Below, piece by piece: positions 27,472 through 35,035 of a stretch of 64,000 nt of DNA. The DNA comes from Clostridiales bacterium (lineage in GTDB: Bacteria > Bacillota > Clostridia > Lachnospirales > Lachnospiraceae), in assembly GCA_020859985.1 (NCBI GenBank), contig JAJBVD010000042.1, positions 62,001-126,000 of the forward strand, given 5' to 3'. The position numbers and the translations under genes were made by a program. The notes beneath the pieces were generated by a model. It was not told the DNA's origin and did not search any database. It saw only the letters and a list, made by a program, of their open reading frames with translations. Positions within the stretch are counted from its first letter, which is position 1; each line of letters opens with the position of its first letter.

Positions 27472-27530
27472 CCTGGTGATTCCTGATAATCTCCTGTAAT
27501 CTCCTGTTGATCACCTGTGATCTCTTATGC
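27472..27530. repeat. Degenerate tandem repeat of about 10-11 nt
   Basis: Five successive units of CCTG(G/A/T)(T/A)(G/A)AT type precede the macrodomain gene (CCTGGTGATT, CCTGATAATCT, CCTGTAATCT, CCTGTTGATCA, CCTGTGATCT). Period close to one helical turn, so it could present a protein-binding face. Function unknown. Confidence 0.5.
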
Positions 27531-27546
27531 CCCATAATAATAATTT

Positions 27547-27575
27547 TTGCTTTTCCCTTTCGCTGCTTATATAAT
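27547..27575 (+). promoter_or_regulatory. Promoter of the HxlR gene
   Basis: TTGCTT (27547-27552), a 17-nt spacer and TATAAT (27570-27575), about 93 nt upstream of the HxlR start. Confidence 0.6.
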
Positions 27576-27621
27576 AAGGCCGAACACCGAGCCTGTAAAG
27601 TAAGCACAAAAAAGTGCCATA

Positions 27622-27637
27622 GTTACCAAATGGAAAC
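27622..27637 (+). promoter_or_regulatory. Putative HxlR operator
   Basis: GTTACC AAAT GGAAAC, an imperfect palindrome between promoter and start of the HxlR gene. HxlR-family repressors often autoregulate at palindromes of this kind; the assignment is inference. Confidence 0.45.
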
Positions 27638-27667
27638 CATATAACATCTCTGAGGAGGATTTTTATC

Positions 27668-28021
27668 ATGGAAACAGAAAAAGATATCAAAACAACGCCG
27701 GCAAAAGAACTGCCGACCTGTCCGGTAGAAACAACACTGACTCTAATCAGTGATAAATGGAAGGTACTGATTCTCCGGGACTTGCTGCCCGGAACAAAAC
27801 GGTTTGGGGAATTGAGAAAATCCATCGGGCATATTTCGCAGAAAGTGCTGACTGCCCAGCTCCGCCAGATGGAAGAAAGCGGGCTGGTGATCCGGACCGT
27901 TTTCCCGGAAGTCCCACCTCATGTAGAATATACCCTGACCGATTTGGGCTACAGTCTGAAACCGATTCTGGATGCCATGTGGGACTGGGGCGAGAACTAC
28001 AAAGCACAGAATGGACAGTAA
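27668..28021 (+). CDS. HxlR family winged-helix transcriptional regulator
   Basis: 117 residues. CPVETTLTLISDKWKVLILRDLL followed by RFGELRKSIGHISQKVLTAQL (cited in parts: TLISDKWKVLILRDLL and RFGELRKSIGHISQKVL) is the HxlR helix-turn-helix; ESGLVIRTVFPEVPPHVEYTL is the wing region. A conserved N-terminal cysteine (LPTCPVE) is present, as in thiol- or aldehyde-responsive members. GAGGAGG lies 9 nt before the start. It is divergent from the macrodomain-sirtuin operon and may control it. No other target gene is adjacent. Confidence 0.88.
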   Translation: METEKDIKTTPAKELPTCPVETTLTLISDKWKVLILRDLLPGTKRFGELRKSIGHISQKVLTAQLRQMEESGLVIRTVFPEVPPHVEYTLTDLGYSLKPILDAMWDWGENYKAQNGQ

Positions 28022-28066
28022 GATATATTTGTTCGCTTTACATCCAGATATAGAAGAACTTACGTT

Positions 28067-28110
28067 GTAACCGTGCATTATCAGGAGAGTCCAGTCGAAT
28101 GCACGGTTAC
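28067..28110. repeat. Inverted repeat with 13-nt arms
   Basis: GTAACCGTGCATT (28067-28079) and AATGCACGGTTAC (28098-28110), perfect arms around an 18-nt centre, 45 nt downstream of the HxlR stop. No T-run. The outer GTAAC/GTTAC resembles the 27-nt repeats but the rest differs. Confidence 0.7.
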
Positions 28111-28527
28111 AGACATAAGCCACAACAACATCATCGTTTTCAATCGGGCTGACCTTTCAGCATTTTCAGTTTCCCTGATCTCAATGACAGCCAGCAAACC
28201 CTCGCATTCCTCAATAGCCACAGTAATCAGGTTGCAGAAACGTGAGAGGGCATTTCCAGCTGCGGGCCATTCACGGAATATCTCGTAATAATTCTGTGCT
28301 GTATAGTATACGGATTCCGAGCCTTCAAAAGAGTAGCCATCGTACCAGCATCTCATTTTCTCATAATCGGCTCGCATGAAAAAGAACATCAGCTGTACAG
28401 ATTTATACACCTCCAAATGATCTAAAAATGGTAAAGATAAGGGTTGAAAATTCAAAATATATATGGTTGAAATTGGCAAATCTTTGTGGATGAGATAAAA
28501 TGTATACAACTTGAAATTTGAGTTCAA
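28111..28527 (-). pseudogene. Degraded open frame with an AAA-ATPase-like fragment
   Basis: The frame encodes ADYEKMRCWYDGYSFEGSESVYY, cited as EKMRCWYDGYSF, which resembles the WYDGY region of PF09820-type AAA-ATPase proteins. The rest does not continue the family and the C-terminus runs into the inverted repeat. A remnant is the best reading, with limited certainty. Confidence 0.35.
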
Positions 28528-28550
28528 GGAGACTGTGCTATGAAAAATGA

Positions 28551-28811
28551 GGTATATATCAGGATTATGCCAATCGTGAGATTGATGCGGTTGTAGAACT
28601 TGAAAATGGGGATTGGTGTGCTTTTGAAATCAAACTTGGTGCAAACAAAATTGATGAGGCTGCTAAGAGCTTAAAGAAGATTCGAGATAAAATTACTGCT
28701 GATGGCGGAAAGCCACCGAAGATTTGCTGTGTCATTTGCGGATTAACCAATGCTGCATATCAAAGGGAAGATGGCGTGTATGTTGTTCCGTTGACTGCAC
28801 TGAAAAACTAA
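28551..28811 (+). pseudogene. C-terminal remnant of an ATPase with DUF4143-type domain
   Basis: 86 codons without a start. They read GIYQDYANREIDAVVELENG, then WCAFEIKLGANKIDEAAKSL and a REDGVYVVPLTALKN end. The DAVVEL...FEIKLG pattern is the nuclease-like C-terminus of DUF4143 ATPases. A TGA at 28548-28550 closes the frame upstream and the ATPase part is gone. Confidence 0.65.
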
Positions 28812-28817
28812 ACTTAG

Positions 28818-28919
28818 AAAGCGGAACCGTTTTTTCGTGTCACTTAACACGATTTTAACCGATTCCGCTCATTTTTCCGTCCCTGGCGGGATTCGAACCC
28901 ACGGCCTTCCGCTTAGGAG
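28818..28919. repeat. Distal attachment-site repeat (tRNA-Arg 3' fragment)
   Basis: The last 43 nt (28877-28919) match the tRNA from anticodon loop to beyond the acceptor end. The preceding 59 nt match the tRNA terminator region with scattered differences. After 28919 the sequence departs from tRNA (GTCGGGGC in place of GCGGACGC), so this copy is not a gene. Confidence 0.8.
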
Positions 28920-29073
28920 TCGGGGCATTTACTGTACGGTATGTACCAATCCTGTTCAATTTAGCTCGATCCTGCAAGGAATTTTTCAGGATCCGAGTTC
29001 ATTTCTGTTCGTTCCTGTGACCGGTCTGGTTCATTAGAAATCAGCCTGTCATTTTAGACAAATTTTAGAAATT

Positions 29074-29118
29074 CTAAAAAAGTTCTCAACCAAACTGTAC
29101 GGTAGAGAACTTTTTTAG
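29074..29118 (-). terminator. Terminator of the AbiE-like operon
   Basis: CTAAAAAAGTTCTC (29074-29087) and GAGAACTTTTTTAG (29105-29118), a perfect 14-bp stem containing its own T-runs on both strands. It lies 12 nt beyond the stop of the 52-residue gene. Confidence 0.82.
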
Positions 29119-29129
29119 ATAATTTCATC

Positions 29130-29288
29130 TTATTTCAACATATATTCTTTAGCCTGTTTTTCCGTAAGGTCAAAACATTTCATAATATCTGTAAGAATTG
29201 TACCCTCCGGAATATTATAAAATCTTGCTGTTCCAATCGCCGATAAAATAGCTGCTTCATTTCTCATGTCTTCCATCAATTTGCTCAT
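29130..29288 (-). CDS. Small protein of unknown function downstream of AbiEii
   Basis: 52 residues from ATG 29288, with AAAGGAG at about 10 nt; an ATG 27 nt upstream lacks an SD. The sequence is mostly helical (MSKLMEDMRNEAAILSAIG ... LTEKQAKEYMLK) with no signal peptide. It is the last gene of the AbiE-like unit, 58 nt after the toxin gene. I do not recognise a family. Confidence 0.5.
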   Translation of the reverse strand: MSKLMEDMRNEAAILSAIGTARFYNIPEGTILTDIMKCFDLTEKQAKEYMLK

Positions 29289-29346
29289 ATAATGAATACT
29301 CCTTTTCGTCTCCATAAATGCAGGAAATTTGTTTTAATACAATCTA

Positions 29347-30060
29347 TTATTGGGGAAGCACATCCTGTATATAAGTTTTAACTGCGGAATAGATTTTTTC
29401 AAACGGGGGCTTTTCTACATCACCAGTCAAACGGAATTTTTCATAAGCATGTCTTAAATCATCTGAGCGATTAAGAAAACCGGAAAATTGCTCCAGACTT
29501 CTTCCGCTGTTTTCCAGTGTCTGCATTATCTCTATCGTGTCAAAGTCGAACACTTTGGATAAATAATATAGATCTACGACATCTTTTATTCTACGAAAAA
29601 CCTTGTCGGTGGAAATTGCAAAAATTTTATCTGCAAGCATCTGCGATGGAGTAACACCACGAAACCGAAATCCTTCTATTTCATATATCTGCGTCGGCAC
29701 TACAGGCCTATTCACATCAATATCCATAGAAAACAATATTTCACCCGTGGAACATTCTGCCAATTCAAATCCTGCGGATCGGCCTTCACCATACATACGG
29801 TAGATGCTTACTTCCAAATCAATATTCTCGTCTCTGAGTGCTTTTTGTAGTGATTCTATCATTTGGCTGGCAGTTGGTGCTGTTTCTGAACACCAGTTTG
29901 CATCAATATCCACTGTGTGCCTGATTTCCTCCATATAACCTGCTTCTAACAAACAGGCTTTCAGCACCATTGATCCCTTGAAGTCTATAGGGATACCACT
30001 ATCGTATATAGCTTTCATTACTTTATACATCAGTTTTTCTTCTGCTGTGATCATAAACAT
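29347..30060 (-). CDS. AbiEii-type nucleotidyltransferase toxin
   Basis: 237 residues with the AbiEii / DUF1814 pattern: FKGSMVLKACLLEAG near the start, then RHTVDIDANW with the catalytic D-x-D, and PSQMLADKIFAISTD and DVVDLYYL in the middle. AbiEii-like proteins are nucleotidyltransferases that block growth and abort phage infection; related enzymes modify tRNA or nucleotides. It begins immediately after the stop of the XRE-type gene upstream, whose last codons contain its SD (TTAGGAG), so the two are co-translated. Two start codons lie 6 nt apart (30060 and 30054). Confidence 0.8.
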   Translation of the reverse strand: MFMITAEEKLMYKVMKAIYDSGIPIDFKGSMVLKACLLEAGYMEEIRHTVDIDANWCSETAPTASQMIESLQKALRDENIDLEVSIYRMYGEGRSAGFELAECSTGEILFSMDIDVNRPVVPTQIYEIEGFRFRGVTPSQMLADKIFAISTDKVFRRIKDVVDLYYLSKVFDFDTIEIMQTLENSGRSLEQFSGFLNRSDDLRHAYEKFRLTGDVEKPPFEKIYSAVKTYIQDVLPQ

Positions 30061-30063
30061 CTC

Positions 30064-30714
30064 CTAATTTGCATAATAATCCACTGCTGCATCTGCCAGT
30101 TCCGCAAATCTATCCTGATACTCAGGAACAACAAATATCCCTGTAAAGCTGTCCCCATTTTTGTAATAATATCGGCTAAGTGCTTCCGTAATACCCTGCA
30201 TATCCAAAATGGATTCATTCGCAAGTGCATCCGCAACTGTCCGATTAAAATCAGTGTACCGTAAGCCATTTTTTTCCGCTACATTATAAGAACTGACCTG
30301 ATTGCCAAGCAAAACAATACCATTAAAACGGGAAACCGCATCACTACCATAACCCCATATAATAAACTCATCGCTTCTTCCACCAAAATTGCCTTGGCAC
30401 ATCAATGCCTCATCCAAAGCAAAGACAAATGGCTCTCCAATACATTCTTGAACTGCCCGAAGCCATGATATAGCCCCTACAAAATTGCTACGCTTTGGAA
30501 GGTCATACTTACGGGAATCATATTTAGGCAGGTTTACTGTCTTTTTATTTACAAGATCAGATTGGATGCGTCGCTCCAATAGATTGAGCATGTATTCAGG
30601 AGGTTTGCGAACACCGGTTTCCCAATTCTGAATAGTACGAAATGGGATATGATATCGCTCGGCAAATTTGCTTTGCGTATCACCCAAACGTATTCTCATT
30701 TCACGAATATTCAT
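30064..30714 (-). CDS. XRE-type helix-turn-helix protein, probable antitoxin partner of AbiEii
   Basis: 216 residues from ATG 30714, with GAGG 8 nt upstream. The N-terminus (IREMRIRLGDTQSKFAERYHIPFRTIQNWETG, cited as LGDTQSKFAERYHI and FRTIQNWETG) is an XRE helix-turn-helix. The remaining 150 residues are a separate alpha/beta domain I do not recognise. Classic AbiEi antitoxins have a winged helix; here an XRE protein takes that place. A promoter with an overlapping perfect palindrome sits just upstream, suggesting autoregulation. Confidence 0.68.
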   Translation of the reverse strand: MNIREMRIRLGDTQSKFAERYHIPFRTIQNWETGVRKPPEYMLNLLERRIQSDLVNKKTVNLPKYDSRKYDLPKRSNFVGAISWLRAVQECIGEPFVFALDEALMCQGNFGGRSDEFIIWGYGSDAVSRFNGIVLLGNQVSSYNVAEKNGLRYTDFNRTVADALANESILDMQGITEALSRYYYKNGDSFTGIFVVPEYQDRFAELADAAVDYYAN

Positions 30715-30732
30715 TTTCATCACCTCAGCATT

Positions 30733-30762
30733 ATAATACACTCAATGGGGTGTATTAGTCAA
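30733..30762 (-). promoter_or_regulatory. AbiE-like operon promoter with palindromic operator
   Basis: On the minus strand TTGACT (30762-30757), an 18-nt spacer and TATTAT (30738-30733). TAATACAC (30734-30741) and GTGTATTA (30750-30757) form a perfect 8-bp inverted repeat with an 8-nt gap covering the spacer. A repressor bound there would block polymerase. Confidence 0.68.
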
Positions 30763-30957
30763 GGGTGTGATTCACCTGTACTTCCAGAAAAATTATTACT
30801 CAAATAGCTATTTTTCGCCATTTTCACCCAATTCCCCATCTGTTTTAGGTATCGTCTGTGTATAAAATCATTTCCGCCTCCGCTTCAGTTTGTTTACATG
30901 CTTAACGACTTTTCTTCGCTTTAATCCTTCCCTTTTTGAGATGAATCGCCCATCAGC

Positions 30958-31266
30958 TTATTGATGACCCATGAGATAATGGAACTGTTCCTCAGTCAGG
31001 TCAGCTGCCTCTTCCTGTGTCCGCGGCCACGTAAGCGAACCGTTCTCGAACCGCTTATACAGCAGAAGAAAACCTTCTCCCATCCAGAGCAGTCCTTTCA
31101 TGCGGTCTGAACGTCTGCCGCAAAACAGGAAGAGCGTTCCCTGCTCAAATGGGTTCTGGTTATAACGGGCGCCAATGATCTGTGCGAGTCCGTCAATTCC
31201 CTTGCGCAGATCAACATATCCTGTCGCAATGACGACGCGGCGGATTTTCGCCGCATCCTCAAGCAT
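30958..31266 (-). CDS. tnpB: IS66 family accessory protein TnpB
   Basis: 102 residues of the IS66 Orf2 family: VVIATGYVDLRKGIDGLAQII, cited as ATGYVDLRKGIDGLA, then QGTLFLFCGRRSDRMKGLLW with conserved GRRSDRMK. It overlaps the tnpA stop by 8 nt. The tnpC transposase that should follow on the left is missing, so the element is truncated and not autonomous. Confidence 0.9.
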   Translation of the reverse strand: MLEDAAKIRRVVIATGYVDLRKGIDGLAQIIGARYNQNPFEQGTLFLFCGRRSDRMKGLLWMGEGFLLLYKRFENGSLTWPRTQEEAADLTEEQFHYLMGHQ

Positions 31267-31660
31267 TTTTGAGAACCTCCCAGATGATTGCAGCCATTAG
31301 TTCCGGTGTGGCTCCATTTGAGAATGCAATGGATGCGCGGTCAGTTTTGACAACCGCGGTCGGCTGAAAAGCCGATTTGTCAGAACCGCAGGAAGATTCG
31401 TTTCCAACGCTGAATGGGATTTCAGCAAATGAAACCGGAGCTTCCGCCTCTGATGCAACAGTGGAGACAGCGGTGTTTGTTCCTGCGGACTGGTCGTATG
31501 CGAGCTTCCGGATCTTTCGGAGCCAGTAGTAATACGATTTGCTGCTGATTCCATTATCGTCAAGCCACTGCCTTGTGGTCTGTCCTTCAGGACGAGCTTG
31601 GCATCGTTCAACAATCTTTTTCCAGTTGGCAAGGCGTACCTCATGAGTGATTTTATCCAT
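31259..31660 (-). CDS. tnpA: IS66 family protein TnpA
   Basis: 133 residues. The N-terminal half has a transposase-type HTH (VRLANWKKIVERCQARP, then TRQWLDDNGISSKSYYYW), followed by a variable linker and a short C-terminal motif (GATPELMAAIIWEVLKNA). It is the first gene of a truncated IS66 copy. The sequence beyond its start joins directly to an IS110 fragment at about 31710, marking nested or colliding insertions. Confidence 0.82.
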   Translation of the reverse strand: MDKITHEVRLANWKKIVERCQARPEGQTTRQWLDDNGISSKSYYYWLRKIRKLAYDQSAGTNTAVSTVASEAEAPVSFAEIPFSVGNESSCGSDKSAFQPTAVVKTDRASIAFSNGATPELMAAIIWEVLKNA

Positions 31661-31671
31661 CGTGGACCTTC

Positions 31672-32666
31672 TTGAAAAAAACTATTAGTTTTTTGAGTTT
31701 TTTCAAGTATGTTACCATGCCGCCTGCTGATATCCGTGACCTTAGGGAGTTGTGCCGCTACCGGCTCAAACTCACCTATATGAGGACTTCTGAAAAAAAC
31801 CGTTTCCAGAATTCCATGACAATCTCCAAGGTACGACTGGACAGTATATTTTCAGATCCTTTTGGGAAATCAGCTTCCGCCATCATGGAATACCTCATCT
31901 CCACAGAACCGGATAAAGTAAAAGACACCGAAATCCTGGGGCTGATAAGCCATCGTGGGAATGTGAAAGCATCGGACGAGGATATCCTGGGGAGCATCCA
32001 CGGCTATGAATTCATAGGCGTGCAGCGGGACAAACTCCAGATCATAAATATGCACCTTTCTCAGATCAACCAGTGCATTGCTATGATTGATGAGAAGCTG
32101 GATTATTATCGCCAAAAATATGCCAGTATCATCAGCCATCTCACTACAGTGATCGGGATCACATCAGAATCCGCCTTATACATCCTTGGAGAGATCGGCA
32201 CAGATATGTCCATCTGGAGGGATGATGCTTCCCTTGCATGCTGGGCAGGCCTTTCACCTGCAAACAACGCAAGCGCGGGAAAGAAAAAATCCACGAAGGT
32301 AGGTAACGGTGGACATTACCTCAAACCGCTGCTCGTGCAGTGTGCACTTGCCGCTGCAAAAAGTACGAAAAAAGATCCCTACTTTCATAATAAATACGAA
32401 ACGCTGAAAAAGCGCCGCGGCCATAAAAGGCCATCATTGCCATAGCAAGGAAAATGCTCGTGGCTATTTATCACATGATCAAAGATGACGAGGACTTCCT
32501 TCCAGTCGATCATGAAGATGTTACACAAAACACCAGAAAAACAAAAGGGCTGAATTTAAATAATGTTATCGCTTTCTTAAAAGAACAGGGTGCTGATGAA
32601 AGCACGATCCGCCTTGTGGAGAAACAGTGTTCCGGCAAGGAGGAGGACCCAAAACGAATTATCTGA
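31672..32666 (+). pseudogene. IS110 family transposase, 5'-truncated and frameshifted
   Basis: From about 31714 the frame reads as the middle and C-terminal parts of an IS110 transposase: DIRDLRELCRYRLKLT, the coiled middle and the transposase_20 domain (HLTTVIGITSESALYILGEIG, then WAGLSPANNASAGKK). The N-terminal DEDD domain is missing. At 32425-32428 the expected CATAAAAAGGCC reads CATAAAAGGCC. One A is lost, and the C-terminus (KAIIAIARKMLVAIYHM ...) continues in another frame to 32666. The element is inactive. Confidence 0.85.
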
Positions 32667-33071
32667 TGCTCAGGATGCAAAAGAAAAGCAATCCACCTCA
32701 GGAAGTGCAGATGCATCCCATCAAATACAGGAATCTGTAAATGGGAATCCGGTACTCGTCTCCGACTCCCAACAGGATCGTGCCCTACATCATCATCCAA
32801 AAGATCCTGCAATGGTAACTGCTACAGCCTAAATTGGATTGCTGTAGCTTATTGTACCATACTGCATCGCATTTAGAAAGCCCCTTTTTGTGGGGAGGGG
32901 GATTTTGTGCTCTTTTTACACCCTGTTGCTATCAAAAAGCTTTCATACTTGCCACAAAGTTTAACCCAAAAACAGGCGAGTGGTTTTACATTTATGGAAA
33001 CACGGCATTTCCAAGACTTTTTTCACTGCGTTTTCAAATTTGAGAAATAATTTTTCTGGAAGTTAAGGATT

Positions 33072-33351
33072 AATAAAGGTTATGCTGTAGACAACAGCAC
33101 TGGCTTCCGCACCATTAATGGAAAAAAATGGGTGGTGATCATCACCATCCGCGGAGCCGAGACCAGCGCCATCCTTTATAACCTTGTGGAGACATCTAGG
33201 ACCAACAACCTTAGAACATATGAATGATATGACCTTGTTTCTGAAAGAACTGGTAAAGCATGCCAGTGACACAAACCTCAATTTCATCCGTGATTTGACG
33301 CCCTGGTCGGAAAAGGTCAAGTCACAATGCCACAGCCTCAAAAAAGCCTGA
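33072..33351 (+). pseudogene. tnpC: IS66 TnpC transposase C-terminal remnant
   Basis: AVDNSTGFRTINGKKW, then IRGAETSAILYNLVETSRTN, then in another frame a LTPWSEKVKSQC end. This is the C-terminal signature of IS66 TnpC (IGRKNW, GA.SSAI.YS..ETAK, LLPWS). It is on the opposite strand from tnpA/tnpB at 30958-31660, so it comes from a different or inverted copy. It is frameshifted near 33225. Confidence 0.65.
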
Positions 33352-33498
33352 TATAATTATCAATGTTCAAAATCTATGGGACTCCACCTGGTTGGCGAGT
33401 TCTTGCTTTATATGGTACTCATGATGGAGTACTTACCAGCTTTCTCAAGATAATATTTATCCATCAAAAACAGCTGATCCGCACAGAATACAGCAAGT

Positions 33499-34649
33499 TT
33501 ACCCCTGCAACTTTTTTGCCATTTCTACTACTTCGTAAAAATTTTTTAATATCTCCGTTTTTTCGGAATCTGCTCCCCAACTTATTCTAACGGAGCTTTC
33601 AATATCATCTACAGGCATTCCCATCGCAGAAAGGACATAACTTGGTGAATAACTTTTGGATGTACAAGCGGAACCGTTTGAAATGCCACAAAACCGTTTA
33701 GTAGAAATCATTAAAGCCTCTGATGAAACTCCCTCAAAACAAATATTTAATGTTGTATCAACACAAAAATTTTGATCACCATTTAAATGATATTTCAACC
33801 CGGAATTATTCAAGATCGACAATAGCCCATTTTTAATTTCCTTTGCCTTTGCCTGATTAGCTTGATATTCTTTAGCAGCAATATTGCAGGCCACTCCCAT
33901 ACCTGCTACTAACGCAACAGGTGTTGTTCCGGGGCGTATACCATGTTCCTGCTGTCCACCATACATAATATTTTTTACCGGGGGTAGCTTATATGCCTGC
34001 CTTCTAAGTATCAATGCACCTATTCCTTGAGGCCCTTGCAATTTATGCGCGCTAAAGGAAAGCATATTGTATTTAATTGTCTGCAATTCTTTAACTAATT
34101 TCCCACAACTTTGAGTTGCATCAATGTGAAATAGCACTTTTTTTTCAGTTAAAAATTCTCCAATCTCATTAACCGGCTGAATAATTCCCGTTTCATTATT
34201 TACGTACATAAGGCTCACCAGCAATGTGTCGTCTCTTACTAAACTTTTTATTTCACTTACTCTTACTCTACCTGACAAATCCGGATCCACAAAATCAACT
34301 TCATATCCCTGCTTCTTCAGACTCTTAACAGTCTCCAGGACAGCTTTATGTTCAATTGAAGAAGTAATTATATGCTTCTTCCCCGTAGTTTCTGCATATT
34401 CACGCAGCCCCAAAATTGCAATATTATTGCTTTCGGTTGCACCGCTAGTAAAAAAACTTCTGAAACATTTATATTCAACAAATCCGCAACTTGTTTACGC
34501 GCATTCTCTACAATTTTGCGTGCATCTTCACCAAAATCATGTGTCCTACTATCTGCATTACCCGGATTGTTACGATATACATCAATCATCGTATCCAACA
34601 CTCTTGAATCCACAGGGGTAGTTGCATTATAATCCAAATAAATACTCAT
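33499..34649 (-). pseudogene. dndA: DndA, cysteine desulfurase of DNA phosphorothioation (single-base frameshift)
   Basis: Two overlapping frames together give a full IscS/DndA-type PLP enzyme: MSIYLDYNATTPVDSRVLD start, the cofactor lysine in FSAHKLQGPQG and the catalytic cysteine in NGSACTSKS. The frame breaks at a run of seven A on the plus strand (34450-34456). One more base would restore EVFFTSGATESNN and a 383-residue protein, the normal DndA size. The start overlaps dndE by 4 nt. DndA supplies sulfur to DndC; a host IscS can substitute in some bacteria. Loss, slippage or a sequencing error are all possible. Confidence 0.85.
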
Positions 34650-35035
34650 TTTTGCTTGTCCTTTACTGCTAATGTTATTAAGTCATCCAGATTTTTGATA
34701 AAACCGGTTCCTGTTAAATGAGCAATACCTCTCTCTAAATTGAGTCGAAAATACTTCTCTAATGTATGTTCATCAATCGGAAGCTCCATTTCTATACACC
34801 AGGCTTTCATTAATGCTTCATATAGTTCACTGTACTCTCCACCGAAAGTATACCAGGACATTTCCAAATTACTGTCGGATTGAATATCTAAATCAGTTGG
34901 AACGGTCTTTTCACTCAAGGAATAACATAACGCCCATCTACACAAAATATTCCAGTTTTTAATCCCCGTCTTAGCCTTCAGCCGTGATAATTTTTCTTTC
35001 GACCGTTGTGACAATCTAACCTGTTTAACTATCAT
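34646..35035 (-). CDS. dndE: DndE, DNA sulfur modification protein
   Basis: 129 residues, small and basic at the N-terminus (VKQVRLSQRSKEKLSRLKAKTG), typical of DndE, which binds nicked double-stranded DNA and is part of the modification complex. WYTFGGEYSELYEALMKAW and the RGIAHLTG segment are family features. The start overlaps dndD and the stop overlaps dndA by 4 nt each, a tightly coupled set. Confidence 0.92.
   Translation of the reverse strand: MIVKQVRLSQRSKEKLSRLKAKTGIKNWNILCRWALCYSLSEKTVPTDLDIQSDSNLEMSWYTFGGEYSELYEALMKAWCIEMELPIDEHTLEKYFRLNLERGIAHLTGTGFIKNLDDLITLAVKDKQK

Noticed and set aside
28877-28919. A second tRNA-Arg gene
   Set aside because: Only the 3' half matches; the D-arm and 5' acceptor strand are missing, so it is an attachment-site remnant.
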